DNA of 64,000 nucleotides from Mauremys mutica (GCF_020497125.1 NC_059072.1:269682045-269746044); one strand, 5' to 3'; shown: positions 12,419 to 23,171, numbered from the stretch's first letter. A program made the numbers and translations. The notes: a model not told the origin generated them from the sequence alone.

Positions 12419-12938
12419 GAATCATAGAACCATAGGACTGGAAGGGACTGTGAGAGTTCTTCTAGTCCTGTCTTCTGCACTCATAGCAGGACTAAGTATG
12501 ATCTAGACCAGTGATGGGCAACCTGTAGCCCGCATGAGGCTTGTCAAGGTAATCCGCTGGCGGGCCACAAGACAGTTTGTTTACATTCACCATGCAAAGA
12601 AACGGCCACCCGCAGCTTCCAGTGGCCGAGGTTCACCATTCCCAGCCAATGGGAGCTGCGGGAAGCCTGTGCCTCTTCCCACACCTCCCATTGGCCAGTA
12701 ACTGGAAACAATACACCAGTTGAGGCCTAATCAGTGCAGAGTAAAGCGGAAGAATTACTTCTCATGGCTTGCTTACAACACTCCTGCTAATACACCCCAA
12801 AATGATGTTTGCTTTTCTTGCAACAGTGTTACACTGCTGACTCATATTTAGCTTGTGATCCACTATGACCCTCAGAACCCTTTCCGCAGTACTCCTTCCT
12901 AGGCAGTCATTTCTCATTTTGATAAGTTATCCTGGTTA
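12419..12938 (-). mobile_element. CR1 LINE 3' fragment, antisense, split by a hAT piece
   Basis: Left edge AATCATAGAACCATAGGACT is the reversed CR1 3' terminus of a third CR1 group. After the inserted hAT fragment (12509-12696) it resumes with GAAACAATACACCAGTTGAG and runs through CTCCTGCTAATACACCCC, AGTGTTACACTGCTGACTCA and CTTCCTAGGCAGTCATTTCT, a non-catalytic C-terminal stretch of the ORF. The same group is seen at 57785-61805. The CR1 segment usually found between position 12510 and GAAACAATAC is missing, so the insertion came with, or was followed by, a deletion. Confidence 0.85.
12509..12696. mobile_element. hAT non-autonomous element, left half only
   Basis: Begins CAGTGATGGGCAACCTGTAG, a hAT-style terminus. 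It continues with GGCGGGCCACAAGACAGTTT, GTTTACATTCACC and CCAGCCAATGGGAGCTGCGG. In complete copies of this palindromic family the second half is the inverted repeat of the first; here it is nearly all missing and the sequence returns to CR1. No right terminus or target duplication is present, so it is a deleted copy. Confidence 0.7.
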
Positions 12939-12964
12939 CTGGATGATTTATTACCTATAAGTAA

Positions 12965-13470
12965 GGCTGCGTGTGTGTCACGGATTCCCTGACTTTCCAT
13001 GACCTCTGTGACTTCTGCAGCAGCCAGCGCAGCTGGCTCTGGGGCTGTCTGAGCAGATCAGGCAGCCCCTGGGCCAGCAGCACTGGCCGCTGTTGGGGCA
13101 GTTTGGGTATGGGAGGGGGCTCAGGTCTGGGGCAGGAGGTTGGGATGCAGGGTGGTGCTTACCTCGGGGCACGCTCCCCGGAACCAGCTGGCATGTCCCT
13201 GCAGCTCCTAGGCAGAGGGACCAGGGGACTCCCTGCTGAGTGCTGCTCCTGCCCACAGGTGCCGCCCCTGCAGCGCCCACTGGCTGCGGTTACCCGCCAA
13301 TAGGAGCTGCAGAGCCAGAGTTCCTGGTGGGGCCAGTGCACAGAGCCCCCCTGGCCTTCCCTCCCCCTAGAAGCTGCAGGGACATGCAGAGCTGGGTAGG
13401 GTGCATGCCACCGCCTGCCCCACTTACCTCCCAGGATGGGTCCCAGTCCTTGCGGTGTCGCATGCCTTCC
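12965..13470. repeat. GC-rich dispersed repeat, unclassified
   Basis: Starts near GTGTGTCACGGATTCCCTGA with GTGAC-type motifs and ends near 13470. The sequence is GC-rich with sharp edges. The middle holds an inverted pair: GGCATGTCCCTGCAGCTCCT at 13190-13209 faces AGCTGCAGGGACATGC at 13372-13387. Its style and parts are shared with 5578-6318, so the two are probably related dispersed elements. Five overlapping frames of 71-118 codons on both strands come from base composition. I would not call it a promoter island without independent data. Confidence 0.5.
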
Positions 13471-14010
13471 CCCCAGCACAAGTAGGACTTGTTGATTTTC
13501 AGCATGGTTTGTCAATTCCCATTTCTCATTTTGAGTTTCTTAAGCAGGAGTAGTGCAGGTGAGCCATGCAAAAGTGGAATGCATGCTCCACGAGGCTCAT
13601 GCTGTAGAGACGGTGGTTCATTCTTCTGTATTTGTCTGTCATGTTTAGCTTTTGATTTTGCATTGCTAGTTTTGATAAATCAGAATAATCACATGAGGGG
13701 GGAGGTTGTGTGGAAATTTTCTCATGTAAAATTAAAAAAATTGATTTTAGAAAACAGATTTCAAAATAAAAATATTGTTTAAAACTTTGCAGAAAATTTT
13801 GAAAAACAAAACCTGCCAATTTTGAAAATGAGCAAAACCAAAATGCTTTAAAATATTCTATAATCCCACAAAAATTTCATTTCCATTTTCAAGCAGTTCA
13901 TCTCCAGGGTTAGCTTCAGTGGATGGAAGTTAGAAAAAGAACATCTTTTACTTGCAAACTGAGCAAAATTGTTCCAGAAACCAGTGAGAGAAAATTAATT
14001 TAAAAATAGC
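13471..14010. other. AT-rich DNA with an A/T palindromic remnant
   Basis: About 13735-13905 is made of AAATTTT-type runs (GCAGAAAATTTTGAAAAAC, GCCAATTTTGAAAATG). It resembles tracts at 16090-16180, 44030-44300 and 55790-55850, probably remnants of one old AT-rich DNA repeat. No gene seen; the 97-codon frames are chance. Confidence 0.45.
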
Positions 14011-14840
14011 AAAGAGTTCTGTGGCGCCTTATAGACTAACAAACGTATTGGAGCATGAGCTTTCGTGGGTGAATACCCACTTCATTGGATGCATGTAGTG
14101 GAAATTTCCAGAGGCAGGTATAAATATGCAAGCAAGAATTAGGCCAGAGATAACGAGATTAGTTCAATCAGGGAGAATGAGGCCCTCTTCTAGCAGTTGA
14201 GGTGTGAACACCAAGGGAGGAGAAACTGCATTTATAGTTGGCTAGCCATTCACAGTCTTTGTTTAATCCTGAGCTGATGGTGTCAAATTTGCAGATGAAC
14301 TGAAGCTCAGCAGTTTCTCTTTGAAGTCTGGTCCTGAAGTTTTTTTTGCTGCAGGATGGCTACCTTTAAATCTGCTATTGTGTGTCCAGGGAGATTGAAG
14401 TGTTCTCCTACAGGTTTTTGTATATTGCCATTCCTAATATCTGATTTGTGTCCATTTATCCTTTTATGTAGGGACTGTTGCTGGTGTAAATATGTGGGCA
14501 GAATTGGCATCGAGGTTTGTTGCATGGATTGGTTCCTGAGTTAGAGTTGCTATGTTGCAGTGTGTGGTTGCTGGCGAGAATATGCTTAAGGTTGGCAGGT
14601 TGTCTGTGGGCGAGGACTGGCATGCCCCCCAAGGCTTGTGAAAACAAGGGATCATTGTCCAGGATGGGTTGTAGATCCCTGATGATGTGCTGGACAAGTT
14701 TTAGCTGAGGACTGTGGGTGATGGCCAATGGAGTTCTGTCAGTGTTTGTACATCTGGGTATAGTTCTTAGATTATCCACAAATACAAAGTTGTTTTTAAA
14801 AGTCATTAGATACATATAGTGCACAATCACCAATAACCCT
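14011..14840 (-). mobile_element. Penelope-like retroelement, 3' part, antisense
   Basis: The left edge (AAAGAGTTCTGTGGCGCCTT, then GACTAACAAACGTATTGGAG and GTGGGTGAATACCCACTTCA, itself a hairpin) is the terminal region of a dispersed turtle repeat. The minus strand then encodes the endonuclease half of a Penelope-like element (PLE). PLEs carry an RT followed by a GIY-YIG endonuclease; the RT is absent, so the copy is 5'-truncated near 14840. Confidence 0.72.
14307..14833 (-). pseudogene. GIY-YIG endonuclease region of a Penelope-like element, broken
   Basis: The frame 14456-14833 shows the linker (LKHILASNHTLQ and the Cys cluster CNKPRCQFCPHI), typical of the Zn-binding linker of PLE ORFs. 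The frame 14307-14525 continues with SLHKRINGHKSDIRNGN and PVGEHFNLPGH, the helix and His/Asn region of the GIY-YIG fold. The central GIY...YIG strands expected between PYIKG and SLHKR are missing, and a frame change lies at about 14456-14490. No RT domain is present. In the family this nuclease cuts target DNA to prime integration; this copy cannot. Confidence 0.7.
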
Positions 14841-16452
14841 AATTTAGGTGAATAAATTTAACAATACAGTTTAGATATTAGCATCCAAGTATTTGGGTAC
14901 ATCACTCATGAAAAGTTATACAGAGAGTTGGTTGTGGAAAGCAAATATATCAATGAGTATAGATTGTCCCTCAGTAATTGAGAATTTAGGGTAGGTTGTC
15001 TATTTAGAAAATACAATCCATCAGGGAAGTATTTCAGCTACTTTCCCGACTGCACTTCTCATCAGCACTCCAGCTCATCCCTCCTGATATTGCAGATGTC
15101 CAGTGATGTATTGTAGATAGATATCCCTCAACCACCTGAAGATCTACATGCCCTATAGCCCCAATGCACTTTTTACAAAGCCAGTTTCAGAGCAGAACCA
15201 CACTTTAATACATAATATTTGGTCTTGTCTCAAGTGGCCACTTAATTCAAGTTTCATGCTTTCATATTAATTAGGCCACTAAAACAAGTCAAATTTACCA
15301 GAAATCTTACTATTGAAGACTGGTATTAAATAGAAGAATGTGTAGTATAAAACTCTCATTTATGTAAAATATGTTGCTGTAATTCTTTATGAATTACAAG
15401 TGAGAATTTAATTCATATGCTTTCATGTAAACATGGTTGTATTATTATCACTGCTAGATATTGTCTGTTATTACCCAGCGATGTATCTGATCACTTGCTC
15501 TGCACAGAGAAACTATAATAGAGAATTTTGTGAGCTCTGCATGACATCCATCTTTAACTTTATAAAAAGCTCTTTTCTTTTCCCAAATGAAATATGTGGA
15601 TTAAAAACTTTATTACACAGATATTAACTGTTCTCTCACTTTGGAAACTTTGAGCTACTAAAATAATTTCCATAAAAGATAAAAAGCAGAACAGACTAGT
15701 AGAATCGCTTTGTTGTTTGGATGACCTTAATTCTAAAGGTTTCTGTGAAACTCATCACTATAATAAGTGCCTGACAAATATTAATACATGAAACAATGCA
15801 ATAAAGAATTGTTTGATCCTATTATACAGATAAGGAAACTGGGGCACAGACATCTTCATTCAAGAAAGAACTTAAGCATGTGCTTATGTCCATCCCTGGT
15901 CAGAAAAAGCATTAAAGTGCATGCTTAACTTAAATCTATGGAATTTAAGTTTATCTTTAAATTACTTTCTTGAATACTGATGCTTTTCATGAATTGGGGC
16001 CAGAGGTCAGCTTTACTGAGGTAAAATTGCCACCTGTCTTCGCTAGCATTTTACAATGAGATAGCTCTCTCACATTTGCTACCTTGTTGCTAGAACTGGG
16101 TGCAAATTTTCCAGAGAATTTTTTTCAGTGGATAATGTGCATTCTGCAAAACTGGAATTTTCTGAGAAAATTTATGATTGTTTAGTTCAACACTAATCTG
16201 GGACTATTTGAGTTGCGAGAGTGCATCATGGTAGATGTAGTCAAGTAGGTTAGATTTGACACAGAAAGTAGATGGCAAACAATTAAGCTAACATCAATAC
16301 TGCCCACACAATAACCATCCCAAAAGGAATAATAAAATGAAGGAGGACACGGTGCCTTCAAAACTCCCACAGTGTTGTTGCTAATGCTCATGTGTTGATG
16401 AAAATAACACAAAGCTACAAAATCACAGACAATGAAAAACACCAGGAGCAGC
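14841..16452. other. Unique AT-rich DNA, no gene seen
   Basis: A short MIR- or L2-like piece is at about 15822-15850 (CAGATAAGGAAACTGGGGCA). An AT-rich palindrome remnant lies at 16090-16180. The frame 16182-16496 overlaps the CR1 edge and has no family features. Confidence 0.4.
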
Positions 16453-17093
16453 AAAGAACATAAGAATGGCCATACTGGGTCAGACCATAGGTCCATTTAA
16501 CCCAGTATCCTGTCTTCTGACAGTGGCCAATGCCAGGTGCAGAACAGGTAATCAGGGTGATCCATCCCTTGGCGCTCATTCCCAGCTTTAGGCAAGCAGA
16601 GGCTGTGGACACCATTCCTGCCCATCCTGCCTAATAGCCATTGATGAACTATCCTCCATGAATTTATCTAGTTCTTTCTTGAACCCTGTTATAGAATTGG
16701 CCTTCACAACATCCTCTGGCAAAGAGTTCCTCAGGTTGACCAGGCATTGTGTGAAGAAACACTTCCTTTTTTTGTTTTAAACCTGCTGCCTATTAATTTC
16801 ATTTGGTGACCCCTAATTCTTGTGTTATGAGGAGTAAATAACACTTCCTTATTTGCTTTCTCCATGCCTGACATGATTTTATAGACCTCTATCATATCTC
16901 CTCTTAGTCATCTCTTTTCCAAGCTGAACAATCCCAATCTTATTAATGTCTCCTCATACAGAAGCTGTTCCATACCCCTAATCATTTTTGTTGCCCTTTT
17001 CTGAATCTTTTCCGATTCCAATGTACCTTTTTGAGATGGGACGACCATATCTCCCTGCAGTATTCAAGATGTGGGCATACCATGGATTTATAT

Positions 17094-17428
17094 CAGGAAT
17101 CGGCAACCTCTGGCACGCAGCTCACCAGGGTAAGCACCCTGGCGGGCCGGGCCAGTTTGTTTATCTGCCGCGTCCGCAGGTTCGGACGATCGCGGCTCCC
17201 ACTGGCCACGGTTTGCTGCTCCGGGCCAATGGGGGCGGCAGGAAGGGGCACGGGCCGAGGAATGTGCTGGCCGTGGCTTCCCACAGCCCCCATTGGCCTG
17301 AAGCGGCGAACCGCGGCCAGTGGGAGCCGCAATCAGCCGAACCTGCGGATGTGGCAGGTAAACAAACTGGTCCGGCCCGCCAGAGTGCTTACTCTGGTGA
17401 GCCGCGTGCCAGAGGTTGCCAAACCCTG
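17094..17428. mobile_element. hAT palindromic element with exact 8-bp target duplication
   Basis: A 335-bp element starting CAGGAATCGGCAACCTCTGG and ending CCAGAGGTTGCCAAACCCTG. The two halves are inverted copies nearly throughout, for example GGGCCGGGCCAGTTTGTTTA near the left and the facing GTAAACAAACTGGTCCGGCC on the right. ATTTATAT is repeated at 17086-17093 and 17429-17436, an exact 8-bp duplication typical of hAT. Removing element and duplicate joins the surrounding CR1 cleanly. It has no transposase. The long frames on both strands here (153, 132 and 154 codons) only reflect the palindrome. Confidence 0.93.
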
Positions 17429-17436
17429 ATTTATAT

Positions 17437-18650
17437 AGAGGCAATGTGATATTTTCTGTCTTCTCTACCCCTTCGTAAATGATGTGCAACATTCTGTTAG
17501 TCTTTTTGTCTGCCGCTGCACGTTGAGTGCATGTTTTCAGAGAACTGTCCACAATGACTCCAAGATCTCCTTCTTGAGTGGTAACAGCTAATTAGGCCCC
17601 ATCATTTTATATGTATAGTTGGGATTATGTTTTCCAGTGTACATTACTTTGCCTTTATCAACAATGAATTTCATCTGCCATTAATTTGCCCAGTCACCCA
17701 GTTTTGTGAGATCCCTTTGTAGCTCTTCGCAGTCTACTTTGGACTTAACTATTTTGAGTAGTTTTGTATCATTTGCAAATTTTGCCACCTCACTGTTTAC
17801 CCCTTTTCCAGATCATTTATGAATATGTTGAATAGGACTGGTCCCAGTACAGACCCTTGGGGGACACCACTATTTACCTCTCCCATTCTGAAAACTGATC
17901 ATTTATTCCTACTCTTTGTCTATCTTTTAACCAGTTACCAGCCCATGAGAGGACCTTCCCTCTTATCCCATGACAGCTTAATTTGCTTAAGAGCCTTTGA
18001 TGAGGGACCTTGCCAAAGGCTTTCTGAAAATTTAAGTACACTGGCTCCCTCTCAAAGAATTTGAGTAGATTGGTGAGGCATTATTTCCCTTTGCAAAAAC
18101 CATGTTGACTCTTCCCCAATAAATTATGTTCATCTACGTGTCTGACAATTCTGTTTCAACCAGTTTGCCTGGTACTAAAGTCATGCTTACTGGCCTGTAA
18201 TTGCCGGGATCACCTCTGGAGCCCTTTTTAAAAATTGGTGTCATATTAGCTATCCTCCAGTCATTTGGTACAGAAGCTGATTTAAATGACAGGTTACAAA
18301 GCTCACTTAGTAGTTCTTCAATTTCACATTTGAGTTCCTTCAGAAGTCTTGGGTGAATGCCATCTGGAGCTGGTGACTTATTACTGTTTAGTTTATCAAT
18401 TTGTTCCAAAACCTCCTCTAATGACACCTCAATCTGGGACAGTTGCTCAGATTTGTCACCTAAAAAGAACAGCTCAGGTTTGGGAATCTCCTTCACATCC
18501 TCAGCTGTGAAGACCAATGCAAAGAATTCATTTAGTTTCTCTGCAATGGCCTTATCATCCTTGAATGCTCCTGTAGCATCCTGATCATCTAGTGGCACCA
18601 GTGGTTGCTTAGCAGGCTTCCTGTTTCTGATGTACTTAAACATTTCTTTT
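17437..18650 (-). pseudogene. CR1 reverse transcriptase, broken
   Basis: The minus frame 18134-18643 gives the RT fingers: KLNEFFALVFTAED, EEVLEQIDKLNSNKSPAPDG, IHPRLLKEL, PNDWRIANMTPIFKKGSRGD and PGNYRPVSM. The frame then breaks. The catalytic block at about 17760-17795 translates as KFANDTKLL, where the family has FADD, so the first Asp is Asn. Further stops and frame changes follow. It belongs to the CR1 copy at 16453-20045. Confidence 0.85.
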
Positions 18651-19023
18651 TTTGCTATTGCTTTTTTGAGTCTTTGGCTAACTGTTCTTCAAAAAAATTT
18701 TTTGGCCTTCCCAACTATATTTTTACACTTCACTTGCCAAAGTTTATTCTCCTTTTTATTTTCCTCATTAGGATTTAAACTTACACTTTTTAAAAGATGC
18801 TTTTTTGCCTCTCACTGCTTCTTTTACTTCGTTGTTTAGCCACAAATGCCCTTTTTTGGTTCTCTATTTTTTTTAAATTTGGGGTATACATTTAAGTTGA
18901 GCCTCTATTATGGTGTCTTTAAAAAGTTTCCATGCAGTTTGCAGGGATTTTACATTTGGCACTGTACCTTTTAATTTCTGTTTAACTAACTGCCTCATTT
19001 TTGTGCAGTCCCCTTTTCTGAAA

Positions 19024-19611
19024 TTACATGCTATGGTGTTGGGCTGCTGTGGTGTTTTCCCCACCACCGCCTATATTCACTTCTTGGACCAGATCCTGTG
19101 CTCCACTTAGGACTAAATCAAGAATGGCCTCTCCTCTTGTGGGTTCCAGGACTAGTTGCTCCAAGAAGAAGTCATTTAAGGTGCCAAGAAACTTTATCTC
19201 TGCATCCCAACCTGAGGTGACATGTACCCAGTCAACATGGAGATAGCTGAAATCCCCCATCATTATTGAGCTTTTTATTTTTATAGACACTCTAATCTCC
19301 CTGAGCATTTCGCAGACACCATCATGATCCTGGTCAGGTGGTCAGTAGTATATCCCTACTGCTATTATTCTATATATATATTCTATATAGCATGGCATTA
19401 CTACCCATAGAGATTCTATGGTACAGTTTGGTTCATTTAAGATTTTTACTTCATTTGATTCTATGCTCTCTTTCACATATAGTGCCACTCCCTTATTATT
19501 ATTATTTAGACTTCTAGCATTTGTACATAAGCACTTAAAATTATCACTTTTTAGCTGTCTGCCATTACATAATGTAATTGAACTGGACTCTTCCATTTGC
19601 CTGTTTCTCAT
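19024..19611 (-). pseudogene. CR1 apurinic-type endonuclease, deleted and broken
   Basis: The frame 19342-19611 begins CR1 ORF2 with FKCLCTNARSLNN, which holds the conserved Asn of the endonuclease. It then jumps directly to NKGVALYVKESIES, so roughly 60-70 residues that normally include the catalytic Glu block are missing. The frame 19024-19308 continues with MMGDFSYLHVDW, GTLNDFFLEQLVLEPTRGEA and LDLVLSG. In the family this enzyme nicks the genomic target; this copy lacks part of its active site. Confidence 0.82.
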
Positions 19612-20025
19612 TAGATCCTATCAGTATTTTATCATCTTCCATCCTCTCCTCCTTACTAGGACAGAGAATCCCCATTAATAGATCCTCCCACCTAAGGGAT
19701 GTCTCTGTCTGAAACATATGCTCCTCCCCACCTGTCGGCTTCCTACCAGCCCTTAGTTTAAAAAACTGCTCGGTGACCTTTTTAATTTTAAGTGCAGCAA
19801 TCTTGTTCCATTCTGGTTTAGGTGGAGCCCATCCTTCCTGTATAGGTTCCCTCTTTCCCAAAAGGCTCCCCAGTTCCTAATAAATCTAGACCCCTCCTCC
19901 CTACACCATTGTCTCACCCATGCATTGAGACCCTGCAGTTCTGCCTGTCTAACTGGCCCTGTGCATGGAACTGGAAGCATTTCAGAAAATGCTACTGTAG
20001 AGGTCCTGGTTAAGCTCTTTATCAT
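19565..20025 (-). pseudogene. CR1 ORF1, SGNH-esterase-like C-terminal part
   Basis: The frame 19753-20025 has LPVPCTGPVRQAELQGLNAW, RFIRNWGAFWERGNLYRKDG and the block DGLHLNQNGT. The D-x-x-H pair in DGLH is the catalytic Asp-His signature of SGNH/GDSL-type esterase domains known in ORF1 of some CR1 LINEs. The frame 19565-19861 continues ORF1 towards ORF2. The N-terminal half is not recognisable, so the protein is incomplete. Confidence 0.7.
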
Positions 20026-20069
20026 TCATCAACCCTTAGGGATCAAAGCCTCATTAAGAAGCTCTCAGC

Positions 20070-20149
20070 CTTGGCTAGCAGGCTGCTAGGCTCTGCACAC
20101 AGTCCCCCAAACAGACCACACAGTATATTTCAGGCAGGCAGGAAGCATT

Positions 20150-20192
<43 letters not shown>

Positions 20193-20790
20193 GAGCAAAC
20201 TTATCCTCACCTCTGTCCTAAACATCTCTCCTTGTATTCTTACCCTTTTGACCTGAGAAATTTGCCAGTATTCAGGATCTTTCAAGTTCTTCCAGTTATG
20301 AAGAGGAGAAATTAGTGATGGAGTCAGGTATTTCTTTTATGCTATCTTATGTATTTACAAAAATATACAAAGTTCTGTTTCCTTGATTATACGAGGCCTC
20401 AAACAAGAGATAGTTTCTTTGCTTACAGCCACAAGCCTCTTTCAACCAGCACTCAGTCCAAAAGCTCTCTCTAAGCTTTTCTCGGAGTCACACTCCAGTG
20501 CTTATACAGGCTTTAGCTTTGACTTTTCTAACTCACTGTCTTCTCTCTCAACTACTCTGTTGTTTCTGCTGGTTTTTTCACATATTCCCAAACTTTCACA
20601 TAACAATAGCCAGTAAAACACCTCTGCCCACATGTCCCTTGAATGTCCCTTTGTTTGGGTGGTGACTTGTGCCTGTGTTTGGGTTGGAGGCTGCTAATTT
20701 TGCCACTGCCTGGTTGCATAAAGGCATTTAATGGCTTCTTACAACTATCTTAAATGAAGGGAGGTAGTTACAGCCCCAGTTGCAAAGAAA
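20070..20790. repeat. Possible LTR-like or other dispersed repeat, unclassified
   Basis: Begins beyond the CR1 with a Thr/Pro/Gln-like C-rich stretch and a (CT)n(CA)n tract. It continues with long CT-rich text (CAGCACTCAGTCCAAAAGCT; CCACATGTCCCTTGAATGTC). The even CT-rich composition and lack of ORFs recall antisense LTR-derived sequence of turtles. I see no TG...CA ends or target duplication, so this is a weak call. Confidence 0.3.
20150..20192. repeat. (CT)n(CA)n compound microsatellite
   Basis: About 12 CT units run directly into about 9 CA units. Confidence 0.95.
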
Positions 20791-21424
20791 TTTAACCTAA
20801 TCCATAATATTTTATTAATTCCCTATATTCATTTGTATTATAGTTTTGGCTGATACCATGTTCTATTTGCATTTTATAACCAAAAACTGTAGAAAGAGGA
20901 ATTTTTGAGGACCCATATCATACAATTCTACTACACATCATGGTTTTTTTTACACATATACATACCTTTTCATAGAATGGTATGGGCATTAAAGCTTCAA
21001 CATCATGCTAAACTGCCATGTCTTTACTGGAAATGACACTTGTACTTTAATGTTCAGAAAGAGGATTTAGAAATATACAGCTTTGTCTGGAGCATGCTAC
21101 TCTATATATTTCATTGATCTCACTAAACAGTTCAGATCTCTGAATCCTGACACCTTTTCTCTATTGTTATTGAAATTTTAAATGCGTGTCTTTACACTTC
21201 AGGCCAGGTTCCATGACTTTCTTTTGTTTGCTCATAAAAGGATTAGCACATTGTGGGTGCTACCAAAAACAGATGGTGAATTATAATAAGTTATCCATGA
21301 AATTTCAACTCCTGGTGTATGTAAATAGACCAACTAAATATCCAGGGCAAGGGTTTGCAAAAATAGAAACATGCTATAGAGTTAGAATCATAAATTGTTA
21401 TTTCGACTCCCAAGTAAATGGCCT
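20791..21424. other. Unique AT-rich DNA, nothing recognised
   Basis: The 104-codon frame 21186-21500 has no family features and runs into the foldback repeat that follows. Confidence 0.4.
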
Positions 21425-21560
21425 GATTTTCAAAACTGCCAAGCACCCAGGAACTCCCATTGGAGGTATGGGATTCTCAGCACTTTTGAAAATCAGATGA
21501 CCTATTTAAGAGTCTAAATGTGGATTTAGGCTCCTATTCTTGAAAACCTTGGCCGTATGC
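21425..21560. repeat. Foldback repeat (TGATTTTCAAAA family)
   Basis: TGATTTTCAAAACTGCCAAG at the left pairs with AGCACTTTTGAAAATCAG at about 21478-21497. GGAACTCCCATTGG is near the centre. It is followed by GTCTAAATGTGGATTTAGGC and CTTGAAAACCTTGGCC. Fragments of the same family are at about 50495-50530 and 51610-51680. A short non-autonomous DNA element or its decay product. Confidence 0.6.
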
Positions 21561-21599
21561 TTTCCTGTAATAATGCAAGTATATTTTGTCCATTGGAAA

Positions 21600-22250
21600 G
21601 AAAATCTAATCCATAAATTAGAATTGAACAATAGGTAAATGTATACATCTAGGAACAAAGAATGCAGGCCGTATTTACATGAGGGGGAACTCTGTCCTGA
21701 GAAGCAGTAACTCTGGAAAATATTTGGGGGTTGTGTTGGATAATCAGCTGAACATGAGCTCCCAATGTGATGCTGCGGCCAAAAGAGCTAATGTGATCCT
21801 GGGATGCATGAACAGGGGACTCAAATAAGAGCAGAGAGATTTTATGTCTGTATTTGGTCCTGGTGTGACCACTGCTGGAATATTGTATCCAGAATTGACT
21901 AGTGGATTAGGAAACATACCTTATAGTGATAAGCTAAATAGATTGAGCTCATTGAGTCTAACAAAGAGAAGGCTAAGGGGGAGGGAGGATACTAGATTGC
22001 AGTCTATAAGAACCCACACGGGAAATAATTATTTAATAATTTAGCATAGACATGTGTTACATGATTCAATAGCTGGAACTAGAAGCTAAACAAATTCAGA
22101 CTAGAAATAATGTGTCAATTTTAATGGTAAGAATAATTAACCATTGGAACAATTTACCAAGGGTCGTGGTGGATGCTCCATTACTGACAATTTTAAAATC
22201 GAGATTGGATTTTTTTCCTAAATGACATGATCTAGGAATTATTTTGGGAA
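21600..22250 (+). mobile_element. Old CR1 LINE, sense, C-terminal RT and 3' part
   Basis: Shows GTAAATGTATACATCTAGGA, GGATAATCAGCTGAACATGA, TGGAATATTGTATCCAGAAT and GCTAAATAGATTGAGCTCAT. All recur at 55020-55420, marking the same old CR1 group. Translated pieces (frame 21844-22044) end with LSSLSLTKRRLRGREDTRLQ, the conserved LFSL-KRR-RGDLI block of the CR1 RT C terminus. Stops and a deletion after TGTATCCAGAATTGA break the frame. Confidence 0.8.
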
Positions 22251-22780
22251 AGTTTGGGCCTTATTTTTGTTAAGATGACATTGTTTTGGCAACAAATGGA
22301 AACATGCAGTAGATACATATTATTCTGAGACAAAGGTTATATTACATTGTAAAGAAAATATTATTGATACTAAATAATCCTCAAGGACTTTGCCTTTCAG
22401 TCCAGAAAGACAGACCCATGAACTCTCTCTCACACAGCAGGAATATGAGTCTGAATTGCACTGAGTGAAATTGCACCTGGCCTACATTTATCAAAGAAAC
22501 CATCTGAAAATGACTTACAACTGAATTTTTCAAAAAATAAAATTCTAAAGGATTTTGGGATGATGAGATGAATCTTCTACTTCAGGTCTTGTGCATATCT
22601 TTACATGGATCATGAAAGAAAAAATATTAAAGGTTTTTCTCAACTATAAGCAGAGTTTGTACTGAGACATAGCTGAACTATATTGCTGCATTTACCCACA
22701 GCAAGAACTGATAACATATTCACACATCAGTAAATTGTGCAAATTCTTATTTAAAATCCTAAAATTATATACATTAAAGA
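22251..22780. other. Unique AT-rich DNA, nothing recognised
   Basis: No ORF or repeat signature recognised. Confidence 0.4.
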
Positions 22781-23040
22781 TGGAGAAGATCTATTGGGTC
22801 ATCTAGTTTATTTCCAGCACTGAATGACTGAAGCAATGGGGCTTCCACAACCACCTACTTTTGGGACACTCATAAATAGTCTGGATAGGAAGATTTTCTT
22901 GATATGTAACTCAAATCTTCTTTTCTTAATTCCATTTCTTTACATTTAGTTATACTCGACCCCCATACAATCCTGAATAATTCCTCCCTCTCCTTGAAGT
23001 TTATACCCTTTAAATATTTGTAGATCCTTTCTATGTCCTC
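22781..23040 (-). mobile_element. Old CR1-like LINE fragment, antisense
   Basis: GGGTCATCTAGTTTATTTCC, then TTTTCTTGATATGTAACTC, TTCCTCCCTCTCCTTGAAGT and TTTGTAGATCCTTTCTATGT follow the order of CR1 3' UTR and C-terminal codons in reverse. Divergence is high, so group assignment is uncertain. Confidence 0.55.
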
Positions 23041-23171
23041 CTAATATTATTGCTAAACCACACTATATGGAGTTAGATATTTTGGCTGAGATTTTGAAAG
23101 CATATGAAAGAAATTCATCACCAAATTCTATTGAATTTCAATAAGATTTGGGAGTCTCATTCCCTTAGCCC

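Larger units (their letters stand above)
16453..20045 (-). mobile_element. CR1 LINE, long antisense copy, split by a hAT element
   Basis: Left edge AAAGAACATAAGAATGGCCA with CCATACTGGGTCAGACCATA is the reversed 3' terminus of the CR1 group also seen at 8654, 43672 and 57351. Going right (5' on the element), it passes through the RT, endonuclease and ORF1 esterase remnants, giving about 3.26 kb of CR1 without the 335-bp hAT insertion. This is the most complete LINE in the window, but the ORF1 start and 5' UTR are missing or unrecognisable. Many indels and a large endonuclease deletion make it inactive. Confidence 0.92.

Noticed and set aside
12971..13515. Frames up to 118 codons on both strands
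   Set aside because: GC-rich dispersed repeat; both strands open, repeated peptide text from internal inverted repeats.
16988..17552. Overlapping frames of 132-154 codons on both strands
   Set aside because: They arise from the palindromic hAT element at 17094-17428: the peptides on both strands share the same text, as expected from inverted arms.
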